A stretch of 64,000 bases of DNA from an uncultured Stomatobaculum sp. (GTDB lineage: Bacteria > Bacillota > Clostridia > Lachnospirales > Lachnospiraceae): positions 1 to 64,000 of the forward strand of contig NZ_CALEYG010000012.1 of assembly GCF_937924975.1 (NCBI RefSeq), written 5' to 3'. Each line of letters opens with the position of its first letter. The first letter of the stretch is position 1. A model generated the notes under the pieces. That model was not told where the DNA came from, did not search any database, and was given only the letters and a program-made list of their open reading frames with translations. Of the stretch, positions 44,543 through 53,094 are shown one piece after another. A program made the position numbers and the translations under genes.

Positions 44543-45188
44543 ATGTCTTCTCCTTTACACTGAATGCAAGTCCGTCGCCGATCGGCAGAACGGATGTCCG
44601 GATGCCCTCCGTCCGGCAGAGCTGTTCCAGGTAGGCGCGCATCCGGCTGTGAATGGTCCGGTCGCGCCGGTCAATCACAAAGCGGGACTCTGCCGTGTCG
44701 CCGCCCTGCAGTACATTGTCGGAGAGCAGCGTGCCGCCGGGGGAAAGCACCCGAAGGAGCTCGGGGAGCCACTTCACATACTGCCCCTTCGCGGCGTCCA
44801 GAAACAGGAAGTCATAGGACGCGTCCGGCTGTTCTCGCAGCACCTGAAACGCATCGCCTTCGATCAGCGTGATGCGCCCCGCCCCGTAGCGCGCTATGTT
44901 TTCCTTCGCGCAGGCAATGCGCGGTGCATAGTTCTCCACCGTCGTGATATGCGCGGACGGCGGCAGCTCTTCTGCCATGACCAGTGCAGAATAGCCCACC
45001 GCCGTTCCCAGTTCCAGCACCCGAAGCGGCCTAAGCCCTGCGAGCAGCGCGCGGAGAAAACCCTCGCTGTCCCGCCGTATGACGGGTACATCCGCCGCCT
45101 CCGCCGCCCGCCGGAGTTCTTCCAGATAGCGCCGGTTGCCGGGGTCCAGATAGTCCAGATAAGCCCGGACGCGCTCTGCTATCATCAT
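44466..45188 (-). CDS. trmR: tRNA 5-hydroxyuridine methyltransferase TrmR (YrrM-like)
   Basis: 240-residue SAM-dependent O-methyltransferase. Motif I is VLELGTAVGYSALVMAE; a TVENY-type acidic strand, DFLFLDAAKGQY (metal-binding Asp), LLSDNVL and LPIGDGLAFSVK complete the class. In Bacillus TrmR methylates ho5U34 to mo5U34 in tRNA. The last ~25 residues (from about TFEQREEE) extend beyond the usual end and overlap the U32 gene. ATG overlaps the MltG-like stop by 4 bp. Confidence 0.9.
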   Translation of the reverse strand: MMIAERVRAYLDYLDPGNRRYLEELRRAAEAADVPVIRRDSEGFLRALLAGLRPLRVLELGTAVGYSALVMAEELPPSAHITTVENYAPRIACAKENIARYGAGRITLIEGDAFQVLREQPDASYDFLFLDAAKGQYVKWLPELLRVLSPGGTLLSDNVLQGGDTAESRFVIDRRDRTIHSRMRAYLEQLCRTEGIRTSVLPIGDGLAFSVKEKTFEQREEEATGTFAAGRQSGSSEDSL

Positions 45189-45586
45189 TTTCCGCTCCTC
45201 CGCTTCTCGGGCGCGGTCGATAAAAGTTCCAGCATCTCATCAATGGTCTCGGAGGTGTTCAGACGGTACTCGCCCGCGCGCACCTTTCTTCCGAGAAACA
45301 GAGACTGCACCCGGAAAGCCCAGGTGTCCCGGATGAGACCGAGCTCCTTTAACTGCTTCGCCGTCTCCTCGGTACTCTGCCCCTCCGGAATCCGCACTTC
45401 AATGTCACGCCCCGGCGCGGCCTCGACGCTCTGCTGGTAGAAGACATCGTGCCCGAAGCGATATGCCGCAAAAACACCCCTGAAAAGCACAAAAAGCAGG
45501 CAGGCGGTAATTAATAACCGCACTGCCATGCCCAATGCCTCAGAAGACAGATGATTCAGTTTTTCTGTATTCTGCCGCACTTTCAA
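45185..45586 (-). CDS. Shortened MltG-like (YceG N-terminal) membrane protein
   Basis: 133 residues. A membrane helix at about 22-42 is followed by the LysM-like N-terminal portion of MltG: VRIPEGQSTEETAKQLKELG, LIRDTWAFR and RVRAGEYRLN-type text ending in TSETIDEMLELLST. Full MltG proteins are ~340-380 residues and contain a catalytic Glu domain that is absent here, so lytic activity is unlikely. There is no trace of a frameshifted remainder, since trmR begins in the stop codon. Gene order matches mltG-trmR of Bacillus. Start is TTG at 45586 with GGAG 9 bp upstream. Confidence 0.8.
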   Translation of the reverse strand: MKVRQNTEKLNHLSSEALGMAVRLLITACLLFVLFRGVFAAYRFGHDVFYQQSVEAAPGRDIEVRIPEGQSTEETAKQLKELGLIRDTWAFRVQSLFLGRKVRAGEYRLNTSETIDEMLELLSTAPEKRRSGK

Positions 45587-45611
45587 CGTCCCGCTCTCCT
45601 CTTTCGCAAGT

Positions 45612-47678
45612 TCAGTTGACGCCGAGGATAATCGGCAGGATCACCGGGGTGCGCTTCATCTTCTTCCAGAAGAAATCGCTGAGCTCATCCCGCACGACAT
45701 TCTTTAATTTGCTCCAGTCGTTGACGCCTGCGTCGAGGCTGTCGGTCACGGCTGTCACAGCCCGCTCTCTCGCCTCTGCCATCAAATCCTCGGAGTCCTT
45801 GACATAGACAAAGCCCCGTGACACAATTTCCGGTCCCGCGAGCAGCTGATTCGAGCCGCGCTGCAGACCTATGGTCACTATCATAATACCATTCTGGGCG
45901 AGATTCTGTCTATCGCGCAGCACGACGTTTCCGACATCGCCGACGCCGAGACCGTCCACGAGGATGCCGCCCGCCTGCACATGGCCCGTAATCTTGCAGC
46001 TGTCACCGGTCAGTGTCACGACATCGCCGGTCGACATGAAGAGAATATTTTCCTTCGGCACACCGACTGCCTCCGCAATCTCGACCTGCGCCTTTCTGTG
46101 CCGGTACTCACCGTGCACCGGCAGCGCAAACTTCGGGCGGAGCAGGGAGTACATGAGCTTGATCTCCTCCGCGCAGGCGTGGCCGGAGACATGCGTGTCC
46201 TGAAAAATGACATCCGCACCCTTGATCGAGAGCTCGTTGATGACCTTGTCGACCGCCTTCTCGTTGCCCGGAATCGGGTGGGAGCTCATGATGACCACAT
46301 CGTTCGGGCTGATTGCGACCTTGCGGTGCATGCCGCTCGCCATGCGGGAGAGCGCTGCCATGCTCTCGCCCTGGGAACCCGTCGTGATGAGAACCGTCTT
46401 CTCCGGCGGGTAGTTCTTCAGCTGGTCGATTTCAATCAGCGTGCCCTCCGGAATCTTGATATAGCCGAGCTCGTTCGCAATGCCGATGACATTGACCATC
46501 GACCTGCCCTCGACCACGACTTTTCTGCCGTACTTGTAGGCGGAGTTAATGACCTGCTGCACGCGGTCCACATTCGACGCGAAGGTCGCAACGATGATGC
46601 GGTTCTTTTGGTGCTCCGCAAAGATGAGATCAAAGGTGCGGCCGACTGTCTTCTCGGACATCGTAAAGCCCGGGCGGATTGCGTTGGTCGAGTCGCAGAG
46701 CATCGCGAGCATGCCGCGTTTGCCGAGTTCCGCCATGCGCTGCAAATCCGCCGCCTCGCCGAAGACCGGCGTGTAATCGATTTTAAAGTCGCCGGTGTGG
46801 AAGATGACCCCCGCCGGGCTGAAAATCGCGAGTGCCGAGCTGTCCGAAATCGAGTGGTTCGTCTTGATGAACTCGACATTGAAATCGCCGAACGGAACGG
46901 TATCGCCGTGCTTCACGACAAAGAGTTTTGCCGAGTCCAGAAGCCTGTGCTCCTCGAGCTTATGGCGAATCAGCGCGATTGTCAGCTTGGTCGAATAGAC
47001 CGGCACATTCAGCTCTTTTAAGATATAGGGCAGGGCGCCGATGTGGTCCTCGTGACCGTGCGTAATCACAAAGCCCTTGACCTTGCTCCGGTTCTCCTTC
47101 AGATAGCTGATGTCCGGAATCACACAGTCAATGCCGAGCATATCCTCGCTCGGAAAGGCGATGCCGCAGTCCACGACGATAATCGTGTCGTTACACTCAA
47201 AGGCCGTGATGTTCATGCCGATCTGCTCGAGACCGCCGAGCGGAATGATCTTGACCTTTGCCTTCGGGTCGAGGTGAATGTTGTGCGCCTTCGGGAGCTT
47301 GGCGCGCTTTAAGAGCTCCGCGAGCTGTCCGGTCGGCGCTTTCTTCCGGGGATTGCGGCGCGGGGCGCGCTTTTCTTTCTGCTCTGCCTTTTCCGCTGCC
47401 TTACCGGAGGCTGCGCTTCTCTCGCTCCCCGCTCTCTCGCCCTGCGGTTTTCTCCGCGGCTTCTTTAACGCGCGCGGCTTCTCGGCGCTCACAGCCTCCG
47501 CCGCGCTCTCATCGCTCTGCGGCTTCTCGCTGCGGCGGCGACGCGGGCGCTTCGGCTTTTCCGCCGCCGCGCTGTCAAAGACGCCTAAGCCCGCCTCTGC
47601 CGCCTCCTGTCTAAGCGCGCGGCTCTTTTCGGACAGGCGCTTAAAAAAATGCATGGGATTCTTTTCCTGTTCACTCAA
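45612..47678 (-). CDS. rnj: Ribonuclease J with long basic N-terminal extension
   Basis: Metallo-beta-lactamase/beta-CASP RNase for mRNA decay and rRNA maturation. The core begins near residue 140 (VKIIPLGGLEQIGMN); the zinc motif HGHEDH is at about 207-212, with NHSISDSSAL, FHTGDFKIDYTP, beta-CASP SSHPIPGNE and the C-terminal PVHGEYRHRKAQ. The first ~135 residues are a low-complexity Lys/Arg/Ala/Glu-rich tail absent from standard RNase J, possibly for RNA or ribosome contact. Start TTG (after GAGAGG); the ATG at residue 9 is an alternative. It interrupts the usual yrzB-mltG neighbourhood. Confidence 0.94.
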   Translation of the reverse strand: MSEQEKNPMHFFKRLSEKSRALRQEAAEAGLGVFDSAAAEKPKRPRRRRSEKPQSDESAAEAVSAEKPRALKKPRRKPQGERAGSERSAASGKAAEKAEQKEKRAPRRNPRKKAPTGQLAELLKRAKLPKAHNIHLDPKAKVKIIPLGGLEQIGMNITAFECNDTIIVVDCGIAFPSEDMLGIDCVIPDISYLKENRSKVKGFVITHGHEDHIGALPYILKELNVPVYSTKLTIALIRHKLEEHRLLDSAKLFVVKHGDTVPFGDFNVEFIKTNHSISDSSALAIFSPAGVIFHTGDFKIDYTPVFGEAADLQRMAELGKRGMLAMLCDSTNAIRPGFTMSEKTVGRTFDLIFAEHQKNRIIVATFASNVDRVQQVINSAYKYGRKVVVEGRSMVNVIGIANELGYIKIPEGTLIEIDQLKNYPPEKTVLITTGSQGESMAALSRMASGMHRKVAISPNDVVIMSSHPIPGNEKAVDKVINELSIKGADVIFQDTHVSGHACAEEIKLMYSLLRPKFALPVHGEYRHRKAQVEIAEAVGVPKENILFMSTGDVVTLTGDSCKITGHVQAGGILVDGLGVGDVGNVVLRDRQNLAQNGIMIVTIGLQRGSNQLLAGPEIVSRGFVYVKDSEDLMAEARERAVTAVTDSLDAGVNDWSKLKNVVRDELSDFFWKKMKRTPVILPIILGVN

Positions 47679-47759
47679 ATTCTTACCTCTCTCTTTCTGT
47701 TTTTTAATCTATGCTTGTCTCTTCTCACTTACAAATCACACCGGATAACACCGGGATTT

Positions 47760-48074
47760 TTATTCACCGAGGAGATCGATATCCGCGCCCTCATCTTCCA
47801 GTATGGTCTGAAAGATCTCGAGCATATAGCCGGCTTCCTCTTCGTTCTCCACAAATTCGTAGACTGCCTCGGCATCGTCCGCGCCGGACACATCCTTTAA
47901 AAGATAGCAAGCGCCGTCTTCGTCCGCTTCCTCACTGTCCACCGCAAGGATATAGGAGCAGCCGTTCAATCTGGTCTCCTCCAGAATATACAAGGTCACT
48001 TCCTCGCCGTTTTCATCTCTCACCACCAGCGACGCCGCCCGGAATGCCTCGGGCTCTCTCTTCTCTTCTTCCAT
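47760..48074 (-). CDS. DUF1292 protein (YrzB-like)
   Basis: 104-residue, very acidic cytoplasmic protein. The strand pattern and key text (VVRDENGEEVTLYILEETRL, YILAVDS, YEFVENEEEAGYMLEIFQTI) match DUF1292. The function is unknown, but the gene is a constant neighbour of ruvX in Firmicutes. ATG follows AGGAGAACG. Confidence 0.85.
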   Translation of the reverse strand: MEEEKREPEAFRAASLVVRDENGEEVTLYILEETRLNGCSYILAVDSEEADEDGACYLLKDVSGADDAEAVYEFVENEEEAGYMLEIFQTILEDEGADIDLLGE

Positions 48075-48098
48075 CGTTCTCCTGCCTTTCTCTCCGTT

Positions 48099-48527
48099 TC
48101 AGCGCGCCTCCGGGTGCGCGTCCATGTAGTCCTGCAAAATGATTGCGGCGGCAAGTCTGTCGAGATACTGTTTTCTCTCTGCCCGCGGAATGCCGCGCTC
48201 CGCAAGACGCTCATCCGCCTCCGCCGTCGTGAGCCATTCGTCCTGCCAGACCACCGGCAGTCCCGTCCGCTGTTCCAGTTTCTCCTTAAATTGAGCACAA
48301 AAAGCGACCCGCTCTCCCTCGGAACCGTCGAGATGTGAGGGGTGTCCGAGCACAATGCGGGTGATGCCGCGCTCGGCGACAAGCACCTCGATGCGCTGCA
48401 GGGTCTTCCGGAGCTTCTTCTCCGAGTCCCTCCATATGGTTTCCAGCGGCTGTGCCGCAAGACCGAGTCCGTCGCTCACGGCAACGCCCACCGTCTTTGC
48501 GCCATAGTCCAATCCCATCAATGGCAA
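48099..48527 (-). CDS. ruvX: Putative pre-16S rRNA nuclease RuvX/YqgF
   Basis: RNase H-like fold nuclease that trims the 5' end of pre-16S rRNA in known cases. 142 residues; LMGLDYGAKTVGVAVSD carries the first catalytic Asp, IVLGHPSHLDGSEG is the second motif, QDEWLTTAEAD the third and DRLAAAIILQDYM the C-terminal Asp. Start is taken as TTG at 48527, eight bases after GGAGG; a GTG 18 bp upstream overlaps that site and is less likely. Confidence 0.9.
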   Translation of the reverse strand: MPLMGLDYGAKTVGVAVSDGLGLAAQPLETIWRDSEKKLRKTLQRIEVLVAERGITRIVLGHPSHLDGSEGERVAFCAQFKEKLEQRTGLPVVWQDEWLTTAEADERLAERGIPRAERKQYLDRLAAAIILQDYMDAHPEAR

Positions 48528-48552
48528 GTATTTTTCCTCCTGCACACCAAAA

Positions 48553-48582
48553 GCGCTGATACGGAATGCTCCGTATCAGTGC
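48553..48582 (-). terminator. Hairpin between ireB and ruvX
   Basis: A 13-bp stem with one wobble (GCGCTGATACGGA/TCCGTATCAGTGC) and a 4-base loop, followed on the minus strand by TTTTGG. It may end or attenuate ireB transcripts ahead of ruvX. Confidence 0.65.
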
Positions 48583-48663
48583 AGAGGTGCATGATTCATT
48601 TTCCGACCGAGCCCATAACGGTCCTTCACGCGGCTTTTATCACAAATGATGCAATCTGAAGTG

Positions 48664-48933
48664 TCAGTGCCGATCAATCTTATGTCTGATGTAGTAGCTC
48701 AGCAGGAGCTCCAAAATATCATCGCGCTCAACCTTCATGATTAAACTGCGCGCATTTTTATGGCTTGTGATATAAGTGGGATCTCCGCTCATCACATAAC
48801 CCACAATCTGGTTGACCGGATTGTATCCTTTTTCAGACAGCGCCGTATAAACCAGTTCCAACACCTGGTCTACATCCATTTTATTCTCCTGAACTGTCTG
48901 AAAAAACTGTGTGTCGTGCAAGTTTTCATTCAT
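48664..48933 (-). CDS. ireB: IreB family regulatory protein
   Basis: 89-residue protein of the DUF965/IreB family, a small helical phosphoprotein; in Enterococcus it is a substrate of the PASTA kinase IreK and affects cephalosporin resistance. Text such as QVLELVYTALSEKGYNPVNQ, IVGYVMSGDPTYIT and ARSLIMKVERDDILELLLSY is nearly invariant in the family. The ATG at 48933 (MNENLHD) follows GAGGAAAG. The N-terminus carries Thr residues where family phosphorylation occurs. Confidence 0.95.
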   Translation of the reverse strand: MNENLHDTQFFQTVQENKMDVDQVLELVYTALSEKGYNPVNQIVGYVMSGDPTYITSHKNARSLIMKVERDDILELLLSYYIRHKIDRH

Positions 48934-49000
48934 GATATGCTTTCCTCTCAATTACTGTCCATTCTATCTGATTTGAAAAGAATCCACAAGGGCAAAAGCT

Positions 49001-50365
49001 TTACGTTTTGCTTACATTTGTCAGTAGAAGTATTTCGGAATTGAGAAATTTTTCTGCCGTCCCGCGGTACAGACAGTTCACCGCGCAATCGCCGCCGAGC
49101 GCAGAAAGCGGCGCCGCCAGTTTCACATATTCACGGCTGTTGCCGATGAGATATGCCTGTCCGTCGATTGTCACGGTTTCCTCGGAGAGCAGCTCCTGTG
49201 CGGTGCCGAGGCGGGATGTTCGAAATTCCCGCTGCCGTCCGAGATTCAACGCCTGTAAACGGGCTGCACGCCTCTTCTTCACAGCGCCCGGCACCTGCTC
49301 CGGCATTGCGGCCGCTCTGGTTCCCTCCCGCTTCGAGTAGGGGAAAATGTGCGTCTCGTAAAACCGTATTTCCTCGATAAACGAAAAGCTCTCCGAGAAC
49401 TCCTCTTCGCTTTCCCCGGGAAAACCGACAATCACATCCGTGGTCATCGCAGCGTCCGGGAACGCCGCACGAAGCGCCTGTACCCCCGCTCTGAATTCCT
49501 CCGCGGTATAGCGGCGCCCCATACGACGCAAGGTCGCATTGCTCCCGCTCTGGAGAGACAGATGAAAATGCGGGCAGAAATGCCGTAAAGACGCGAGTCC
49601 CGCGGCAAATGCCGGCGTCGCGATTTTTGGCTCGAGCGAGCCGATGCGAAGTCGCTCAATGCCCTCGACACCGTCGAGGAGCGTCAGGAGCTCGAGGAGA
49701 TTTGCCGCGCCGTCACCGAAATCCTCTCGCTCCGCCGCATTTTTAAAATCGCGTCCGTAGGAGGAGAGATGAATGCCGGTCAGCACGAGCTCCCGCACCC
49801 CGCTTGCCGCGAGGCGCTCTGCCTCTCTCCGCACGTCTCCCGGGCGGCGCGAGCGTATGTTTCCGCGGAGAAACGGGATGATGCAGTAAGAACAGTACTG
49901 GTTGCAGCCGTCCTGCACCTTTAAAAAAGCGCGCGTGTGCCCCTCGCTCCGGTTTGCTGCGAGGTCCTCATACTGTGTTGCCTCGCGCATATCCCCGACC
50001 GCAAAGGGCGCCTCGAGCTTGTCGGCGAAATAGGCTTCCAGAATGCGGACCAGATTCTTTTTCTCCTGATTGCCGAGCACCAGATCCACGCTGCCGTCTT
50101 CTTTCAGGCTCTCTGCCGCCGCCTGCGCGTAACAGCCCGCCGCAACGACGACCGCCCCGGGATTGAGCGTCTTCGCGCGGTGTAACATTTGCCGCGATTT
50201 CCGGTCGGCGATATTCGTGACCGAGCAGGTGTTGATGATATAGACATCCGCCGCCTCCTCAAACGAGCGGAGTTCATAACCCGCCTGCAGGAGAGCCTGC
50301 TCCATTGCCTCGGTCTCATAGGCGTTTACCTTACATCCCAGCGTGTGAAATGCCGCTGTTCTCAT
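49001..50365 (-). CDS. mtaB: tRNA t6A37 methylthiotransferase MtaB
   Basis: Radical-SAM enzyme converting t6A37 to ms2t6A37 in tRNA. 454 residues: N-terminal UPF0004 domain with HTLGCKVNAYETEAM (Cys ligands) and a further Cys in INTCSVT, radical-SAM motif GCNQYCSYCIIPF, then a TRAM-like C-terminus. HTLGCKVN distinguishes MtaB (YqeV) from MiaB. The ATG at 50365 follows AAGGAG by 7 bp. No obvious terminator between its stop and ireB. Confidence 0.94.
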   Translation of the reverse strand: MRTAAFHTLGCKVNAYETEAMEQALLQAGYELRSFEEAADVYIINTCSVTNIADRKSRQMLHRAKTLNPGAVVVAAGCYAQAAAESLKEDGSVDLVLGNQEKKNLVRILEAYFADKLEAPFAVGDMREATQYEDLAANRSEGHTRAFLKVQDGCNQYCSYCIIPFLRGNIRSRRPGDVRREAERLAASGVRELVLTGIHLSSYGRDFKNAAEREDFGDGAANLLELLTLLDGVEGIERLRIGSLEPKIATPAFAAGLASLRHFCPHFHLSLQSGSNATLRRMGRRYTAEEFRAGVQALRAAFPDAAMTTDVIVGFPGESEEEFSESFSFIEEIRFYETHIFPYSKREGTRAAAMPEQVPGAVKKRRAARLQALNLGRQREFRTSRLGTAQELLSEETVTIDGQAYLIGNSREYVKLAAPLSALGGDCAVNCLYRGTAEKFLNSEILLLTNVSKT

Positions 50366-50384
50366 CTTATTCTCCTTCCTCATC

Positions 50385-50413
50385 TTGACTTTACACGGTC
50401 TTCCCCATAAGAT
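50385..50413 (+). promoter_or_regulatory. Promoter of the HPr-like gene
   Basis: TTGACT, 17-bp spacer, TAAGAT, 42 bp before the start codon and divergent from mtaB. Confidence 0.75.
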
Positions 50414-50454
50414 GAAAGCACTACGCTATTACATCTCTAAAAGGAGGCTCTGCC

Positions 50455-50688
50455 ATGAAAACCGTCAAGATTTCCCTAGACTCCATCGAGAAAGTGAAGT
50501 CCTTCGTCAATACCATTGCACGCTTTGATGCCGACTTTGATCTGGTGTCCGGCCGCTATGTGATCGACGCTAAGTCGATCATGGGCATTTTCAGCCTGGA
50601 TCTCTCGAAGCCGATTAGCCTGAATATCCACGGCAACGAGTCGATGGACAATATCGTAGAGGCGCTGAAGCCTTATATTGTCGAGTGA
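50455..50688 (+). CDS. HPr-like protein without the phosphorylatable histidine
   Basis: 77 residues with the HPr (PTS phosphocarrier) fold: a first strand VKISLD, helix 1 (IEKVKSFVNTIARF), strands DADFDLVSGRYVIDA, then SIMGIFSLDLSKPISLNIHG and the final helix NIVEALKPYIV. In HPr, His15 lies at the start of helix 1 and Ser46 before helix 2; here the N-terminal His is absent, while Ser is retained in DAKSIMGIFSLD. So it cannot act as an ordinary phosphocarrier, and a Crh-like regulatory role through Ser is possible. ATG follows AAAGGAGG. Transcribed alone. Confidence 0.85.
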   Translation: MKTVKISLDSIEKVKSFVNTIARFDADFDLVSGRYVIDAKSIMGIFSLDLSKPISLNIHGNESMDNIVEALKPYIVE

Positions 50689-50705
50689 GTTCTGCCTGAG
50701 AAAGA

Positions 50706-50734
50706 GAAAGCCGCACAACTTGTGCGGCTTTTTT
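50706..50734. terminator. Bidirectional terminator between the HPr-like gene and thiI
   Basis: AAAGCCGCAC/GTGCGGCTTT stem with a 5-base loop and a T6 run on the plus strand; on the minus strand CTTTCTC follows, weaker. Confidence 0.85.
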
Positions 50735-50744
50735 CATGCCCGAT

Positions 50745-51932
50745 TTACGCCTCGCAGAGAACCGTTTCCTCTGTGCGGAGCGCTGTTTCCACCAGTTCTT
50801 CGATCCGCTCTGCGAGTTTCTCCTCCGACTTCTTGATGCGCGATAACTCGGGATTCGTGACCGGATGTTTCGCGACAAAAATCGTACAACAGTCTTCAAA
50901 CGGCAGAATCGAAGTCTCGTAACTTCCCATCTTTTCCGCGCGCTCAATGATCTCCTGCTTGTCAAAGCCGATCAGCGGACGGAACACCGGCAGCGTGCAG
51001 ACCTCATTGGTCGAGAGCAGCGACGGCACCGTCTGGCTCGCAACCTGGCCTATGCTTTCACCGGTGACGAGCGCCATGCCCTTGTTCTTCTTCGCGATGG
51101 TCTCCGCAATGCGCATCATATAGCGGCGCATGATAATCGTTAGTTCCTCGCGCGGGCACTTCTCGTAGATATAGAGCTGAATGTCTGTAAAGTTCACGAT
51201 GTGCAGGCGCACTGGCCCCGCATAGCGCGCCAGAATGCGCGCGAGGTCCACGACCTTCTGCTTGGCACGCTCCGAGGTATAGGGCGGCGCGTGAAAGTAC
51301 GTCGCCTCGAGCTGTACGCCGCGCTTTGCGATCATATAGCCCGCGACCGGCGAATCGATACCGCCCGAGAGCAGAAGCATCGCGTGCCCCGCCGTGCCGA
51401 CCGGCATGCCGCCGGGTCCCGGAATCGAGAGCGCATAGAGCAGTATCCCCTCGTTCCGGATTTCGAGATTCAGTCGAATCTCGGGATTTCTGACATCGAC
51501 ATGCAGATTCGGGCAGGCATCCAGCAGCACCGCGCCGAGCGATGCGCTGATTTCCTCGGAAGTACCCGGGTAGTTCTTGTCAATGCGACGCGTAAAGACT
51601 TTGAAACTCTTTGCCTCGCCCGCCGTAATTTCCCGCAGAAAACGCACCGCTTCGGCCGCAATCGCGTCCTCGCCCCGCTCCGTGAGACGGAGCACCGGGC
51701 AAATCGAAACCACGCCGAAGACCCGCTGTAGCGCCGCAATCGTATCTTCGTAGTCATAGGCGCCGTCCATGTCGACATAAATACGGCCGTGCTCCTTTAC
51801 GATGTGAAAGGCAGTGCCGAGCGGCTTCAGGGCAAGGCCGAGCTGCCGCACCAGGGCGTCCTCGAACTTATAGCGGTTTTTACCCTTGACACCGATCTCG
51901 CCGTATTTGATCAAAAAAGACTTGTATTCCAT
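50745..51932 (-). CDS. thiI: tRNA 4-thiouridine synthase ThiI
   Basis: Makes s4U8 in tRNA using sulfur from a cysteine desulfurase. 395 residues: N-terminal ferredoxin-like domain, THUMP (about 60-165) and PP-loop domain with LLSGGIDSPVAGYMIAKRG. No C-terminal rhodanese domain, as usual in Firmicutes. The ATG at 51932 (MEYKSFLIKYGE) has GAGGAACAGAGG upstream; longer frames overlap iscS. Its partner desulfurase gene ends 10 bp upstream. Confidence 0.95.
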   Translation of the reverse strand: MEYKSFLIKYGEIGVKGKNRYKFEDALVRQLGLALKPLGTAFHIVKEHGRIYVDMDGAYDYEDTIAALQRVFGVVSICPVLRLTERGEDAIAAEAVRFLREITAGEAKSFKVFTRRIDKNYPGTSEEISASLGAVLLDACPNLHVDVRNPEIRLNLEIRNEGILLYALSIPGPGGMPVGTAGHAMLLLSGGIDSPVAGYMIAKRGVQLEATYFHAPPYTSERAKQKVVDLARILARYAGPVRLHIVNFTDIQLYIYEKCPREELTIIMRRYMMRIAETIAKKNKGMALVTGESIGQVASQTVPSLLSTNEVCTLPVFRPLIGFDKQEIIERAEKMGSYETSILPFEDCCTIFVAKHPVTNPELSRIKKSEEKLAERIEELVETALRTEETVLCEA

Positions 51933-51942
51933 CCTCTGTTCC

Positions 51943-53094
51943 TCACCGTCTGAATTTCCGGAGTTCCGGCACAAGCCGCCGGAAGACCTCTGAAAAGCGC
52001 TCTGCCTCCGCCTCGGTATTTTCCGCGGAGAAACTCAGGCGTATCGTCGCGTCCAAAAGCTGTTTGGGAAGTCCGATGCTCCGCAGCGTCGCGGAAATAC
52101 CCGGGTGATTCGAGGCACAGGCGGAGCCGCTCGACACAAAAATCCCCTCGGCCTCGAGCGCGTGCAGCAGCACCTCGGCGCGGACCCCCTCGACCGAGAG
52201 GCTTACAATCTGCGGCGCGGAGTCCATGCCCGGCGCGCTGTTTGCGCTGACGCCCGGGATTTCGCGTGCCGCCTCGAGAATCCGGTTCTTGATTGCAAGC
52301 AGGCGCTCCCGCTTTGCAAAGAAGTCCGAATAAGCCTCCCGCGCGGCCTCTCCCATCCCCGCAATGCCCGGCGCATTCAGCGTGCCGCTTCGAAGGCCGC
52401 CCTGCTGGCCGCCGCCGAAACTCACGGGTTTTAACGAGACGCGGCGATTCTTATAGAGAAAGCCGACCCCCTTCGGTCCCGCAATCTTATGGCTACTCGC
52501 GCTCAGGAGGTCGATGCCGAGGCGCTTCGGATAAATCTCGAATTTCCCGTAGGCCTGCACGGCGTCCGTGTGAAAATAGCAGTCCGGATTCAGACGGTGC
52601 ACGAGCTCCGCCGCCGCCGCAACCGGCTGAATCGTACCGATCTCATTGTTCACATACATGAGCGAGACCAGTATCGTGTCCTTCCGGACGGCAGCTTCCA
52701 GATCCGCGAGCGAGATTTTTCCGGCTGCATCGACCGGCAATACCGTCACCGAAAAATCCTGCTCCTCGAGAAAACGCATGGCTTCGAGCACCGCCGGGTG
52801 TTCGACCGCACTCGTGATGAGATGCCGCCCGTAGCCCTTTCTGCTGCGCGCCGTCCCGAGAATCGCGAGATTGTCGGACTCCGTGCCGCCCGAAGTAAAA
52901 ATAAGTTCCGCCGGTTCTGCCTTCAGGGTCTTTGCAATTTGTTCCGCGGCCGTCCGAACCGCCGCCTCCGCGCGGACGCCCGCGAGATGCAGAGAGGACG
53001 GGTTGCCGTAGTCTTTTCGCGACACCCAATCCGCAATCTCCGCCGCCGCATTCCCGAGGCGTGTCGTCGCCGCATTGTCAAAATATATTTCCAT
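51943..53094 (-). CDS. iscS: Cysteine desulfurase (NifS/IscS family)
   Basis: PLP enzyme releasing sulfur from cysteine; 383 residues. IYFDNAATTRLGNAA at the N-terminus, SASSHKIAGPKGVGFLY with the PLP lysine, and the catalytic loop SSGSACASNHPG. The preceding ATG choice (second Met) has AGAGG 7 bp upstream, overlapping the rsmE stop by one base (TGATG). The pairing with thiI suggests a main role in tRNA thiolation. Confidence 0.95.
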   Translation of the reverse strand: MEIYFDNAATTRLGNAAAEIADWVSRKDYGNPSSLHLAGVRAEAAVRTAAEQIAKTLKAEPAELIFTSGGTESDNLAILGTARSRKGYGRHLITSAVEHPAVLEAMRFLEEQDFSVTVLPVDAAGKISLADLEAAVRKDTILVSLMYVNNEIGTIQPVAAAAELVHRLNPDCYFHTDAVQAYGKFEIYPKRLGIDLLSASSHKIAGPKGVGFLYKNRRVSLKPVSFGGGQQGGLRSGTLNAPGIAGMGEAAREAYSDFFAKRERLLAIKNRILEAAREIPGVSANSAPGMDSAPQIVSLSVEGVRAEVLLHALEAEGIFVSSGSACASNHPGISATLRSIGLPKQLLDATIRLSFSAENTEAEAERFSEVFRRLVPELRKFRR

